64,000 bases of DNA, taken from contig NZ_LKAQ01000005.1 in NCBI RefSeq assembly GCF_001874525.1, positions 119,925 to 183,924 on the forward strand. The letters run 5' to 3'. The translations under genes were made by a program, and so were the position numbers. Position 1 is the stretch's first letter; every line of letters begins with the position of its first letter. The notes under the pieces are model-generated. The model saw only the letters and a program-made list of their open reading frames with translations. It was not told the DNA's origin and searched no databases. Shown here piece after piece: positions 62,711-64,000 of this stretch. Source of the DNA: Pseudodesulfovibrio hydrargyri. Lineage in GTDB: Bacteria > Desulfobacterota > Desulfovibrionia > Desulfovibrionales > Desulfovibrionaceae.

Positions 62711-63655
62711 TCATGAGATGGTTCTTCCTTCGTCTTTTATCAGCCAGGCAACGCTGAGAAGCAGGAATTCCACCACCATCAGTTCGACGCGAAACAGGAT
62801 GAGGGCCATGACCAGCACGACGGGGTCGACGAGATGCAGGCAGCCCCCGAGTATGTAAGCCGCGACTCCCTCCCTGACCCCGATGCCGGACGGCGCGAAG
62901 AGCGCCAGGATACCGGCGGCGGACGCGAACGCATAGGCGCTGGTCACCATGGCCACGTTGTAGAAGGTCCACTCCAGGGGGGCGAAGCTCCGCAGCAGGG
63001 CGAAAAGGGCGCATCCCGTGAACACGACCACCAGGAAGGCGTAGGGCAGGACCGCGAGGATCTGGCTCTTGGTCAGGAACAGGGATTGTTTCGGTGGTTC
63101 CCTTTTGAAGATTCTGAGTGCCAGCAGAAAGGATTTCTCGAAGAGCGGCGAGCCGATGAAGACGAGGGACAGGGCGATGAAGGCGATACCCGTCACGAAA
63201 TGGGAAACGGCATCGCCGTCACGGTCGATTGCCGCCCCCAGAGCGGGCATGGACAGGACGATGGAGACGATGACCAGGAAGAAGTTCTCGTAGAGCGTGC
63301 TGACGGTGAGCGCCTTCTTCGAAAGGCCGAGCCGTTCGAAAAAATGGATACGTCCGAAGATCATGGCGACCTTCCCCGGGACGTAGCGTCCTATGTGGCC
63401 GTATATGAAGCCGCAAAACCACTGGCTGAACCGAATCTTCCGCGCCGGTTCCTCTACCCGCCTTTGCGTGGCGACGAAGTTCATCAACAGGCTGAGATAC
63501 AGGGGAAGGAGGCAGGTCAGGGAGAGAAGCTGCCACTTGACGTCGATCCTGCTCAAACTCTCCCGCAATGCGTCGAGATTGGCGTTTATGTACCAGGCGC
63601 AGGAAAGCGCTACGGCCAGGAGGTACAGGATCGTCAGTATCTTTTTCAGTGGCAT
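62711..63655 (-). CDS. lysylphosphatidylglycerol synthase-like/UPF0104 membrane protein
   Basis: A 314-residue integral membrane protein with about eight membrane segments. It has GHIGRYVPGKVAMIFGR near 90 and FAPSGIGVREGV near 255, conserved in the LPG_synthase_TM (AglD/MprF flippase-like) family. Only the membrane half is present, without a catalytic domain. It follows a glycosyltransferase on the same strand, as in envelope polysaccharide clusters. The start is ATG 63655; AGAGGA lies about eleven bases upstream. Confidence 0.82.
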   Translation of the reverse strand: MPLKKILTILYLLAVALSCAWYINANLDALRESLSRIDVKWQLLSLTCLLPLYLSLLMNFVATQRRVEEPARKIRFSQWFCGFIYGHIGRYVPGKVAMIFGRIHFFERLGLSKKALTVSTLYENFFLVIVSIVLSMPALGAAIDRDGDAVSHFVTGIAFIALSLVFIGSPLFEKSFLLALRIFKREPPKQSLFLTKSQILAVLPYAFLVVVFTGCALFALLRSFAPLEWTFYNVAMVTSAYAFASAAGILALFAPSGIGVREGVAAYILGGCLHLVDPVVLVMALILFRVELMVVEFLLLSVAWLIKDEGRTIS

Positions 63656-63748
63656 CGTTCGGGATTCCTCTCTGATTCGTTTCCGCTCGGTGGATTCCGG
63701 CAAACGCGGAGGCTGCAAGGCGGATCAAGAGTCTCGCGGAATATAGTT

Positions 63749-64000
63749 TTATTGCAGCGAAAAGAAAATCTGTTTGTACCGTTCTCCGCAGACATCCCAG
63801 GAGAAATTGTCGCGGGCGTACTGCTGTCCGCGTTTCCTGATCGCTTCGGCCTCTTGGGGGTTGTTCAGGGCGTGCAGGACGCAGTCGCTGATAGCCTGCG
63901 GGTCTTTTGATTTGAACCGGTAGCCGGTCACCTTGTCCTCGATGGTCGCATCGATTGTCGGCAGATCGCTCGCGAGCGTCAGGCAGCCGCTCAGCATGGA
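63749..64000 (-). CDS. group 1 glycosyltransferase, C-terminal part
   Basis: Truncated by the window edge; the reading frame is open to the last base. The visible part has SGCLTLASDLPTIDATIEDKVTGYRF, the typical nucleotide-sugar region of GT4 enzymes, followed by ALNNPQEAEAIRKRGQQYARDNFSWD. It begins the envelope-sugar gene group that includes the UPF0104 gene. Confidence 0.8.
   Translation of the reverse strand, partial: SMLSGCLTLASDLPTIDATIEDKVTGYRFKSKDPQAISDCVLHALNNPQEAEAIRKRGQQYARDNFSWDVCGERYKQIFFSLQ

Overview
The window reads as chromosomal DNA of a high-G+C, Gram-negative, anaerobic deltaproteobacterium, most likely a sulfate reducer of the Desulfovibrio/Pseudodesulfovibrio group. This is inferred from gene content: a molybdenum aldehyde oxidoreductase of the D. 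gigas type, a low-molecular-weight siroheme [4Fe-4S] protein like the small assimilatory-type sulfite reductase of D. vulgaris, an HcpR/Dnr-like Crp-Fnr regulator beside ferredoxin genes, a three-domain NifU with NifS, CysK and CysE as a housekeeping set, and a flagellar sigma-28 promoter. No rRNA, tRNA, CRISPR array, insertion sequence or prophage was seen.

Layout. 0-6.5 kb (minus): a tight operon pdxJ-acpS-nnrDE-CBS protein-tsaE-lysC-cimA (cofactors, metabolite repair, tRNA modification, aspartate/isoleucine entry). 6.7-8.1 kb: UDP-glucose dehydrogenase with a strong terminator. 8.1-9.2 kb: a small conserved protein and cheW. 9.3-20.1 kb (plus): mfd, two SurA-like periplasmic chaperones, a RodZ-like protein, recO, glyQ, glyS, rpsT. 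20.2-24.1 kb: a divergent redox/NO-type unit with a Crp-Fnr regulator facing a membrane polyferredoxin, a ferredoxin, a cupin and a siroheme protein. 24.2-31.5 kb (minus): an alcohol/aldehyde oxidation module with a sigma-54 activator, an Mpv17-like membrane protein, an iron alcohol dehydrogenase and the Mo aldehyde oxidoreductase, which has a consensus sigma-54 promoter. 31.8-34.6 kb: trkA-trkH potassium uptake. 35-38.5 kb (minus): nadC-nadA-nadB, divergent from mgtE. 40.2-46.5 kb (minus): ileS-lspA-PLDc_N protein-cpoB-NIL ferredoxin-PilZ protein-cheZ. 46.7 kb: TPR membrane protein. 47.4-51.7 kb (minus): nifU-nifS-cysK-cysE and a DUF493 protein. 51.9-57.6 kb (plus): a REC-PAS-GGDEF-EAL protein, small membrane proteins, Hsp20 and a Lon-like protease. 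57.7-58.3 kb (minus): a flavodoxin-fold oxidoreductase. 58.4-60.6 kb: ilvB-ilvN behind a leader peptide and attenuator. 60.6-64 kb: CgeB-like glycosyltransferase, a flagellin-like protein with a perfect sigma-28 promoter, a flippase-like membrane protein and the end of a glycosyltransferase.

Most of the window is ordinary core genome. The parts most worth following up are regulatory or poorly described: the ilv attenuator (a 36-codon, valine-rich leader peptide), the orphan flagellin-like gene, the Fnr-type box placed so that the polyferredoxin mRNA would be leaderless, and the sigma-54 aldehyde-oxidation module with its palindromic upstream sites.
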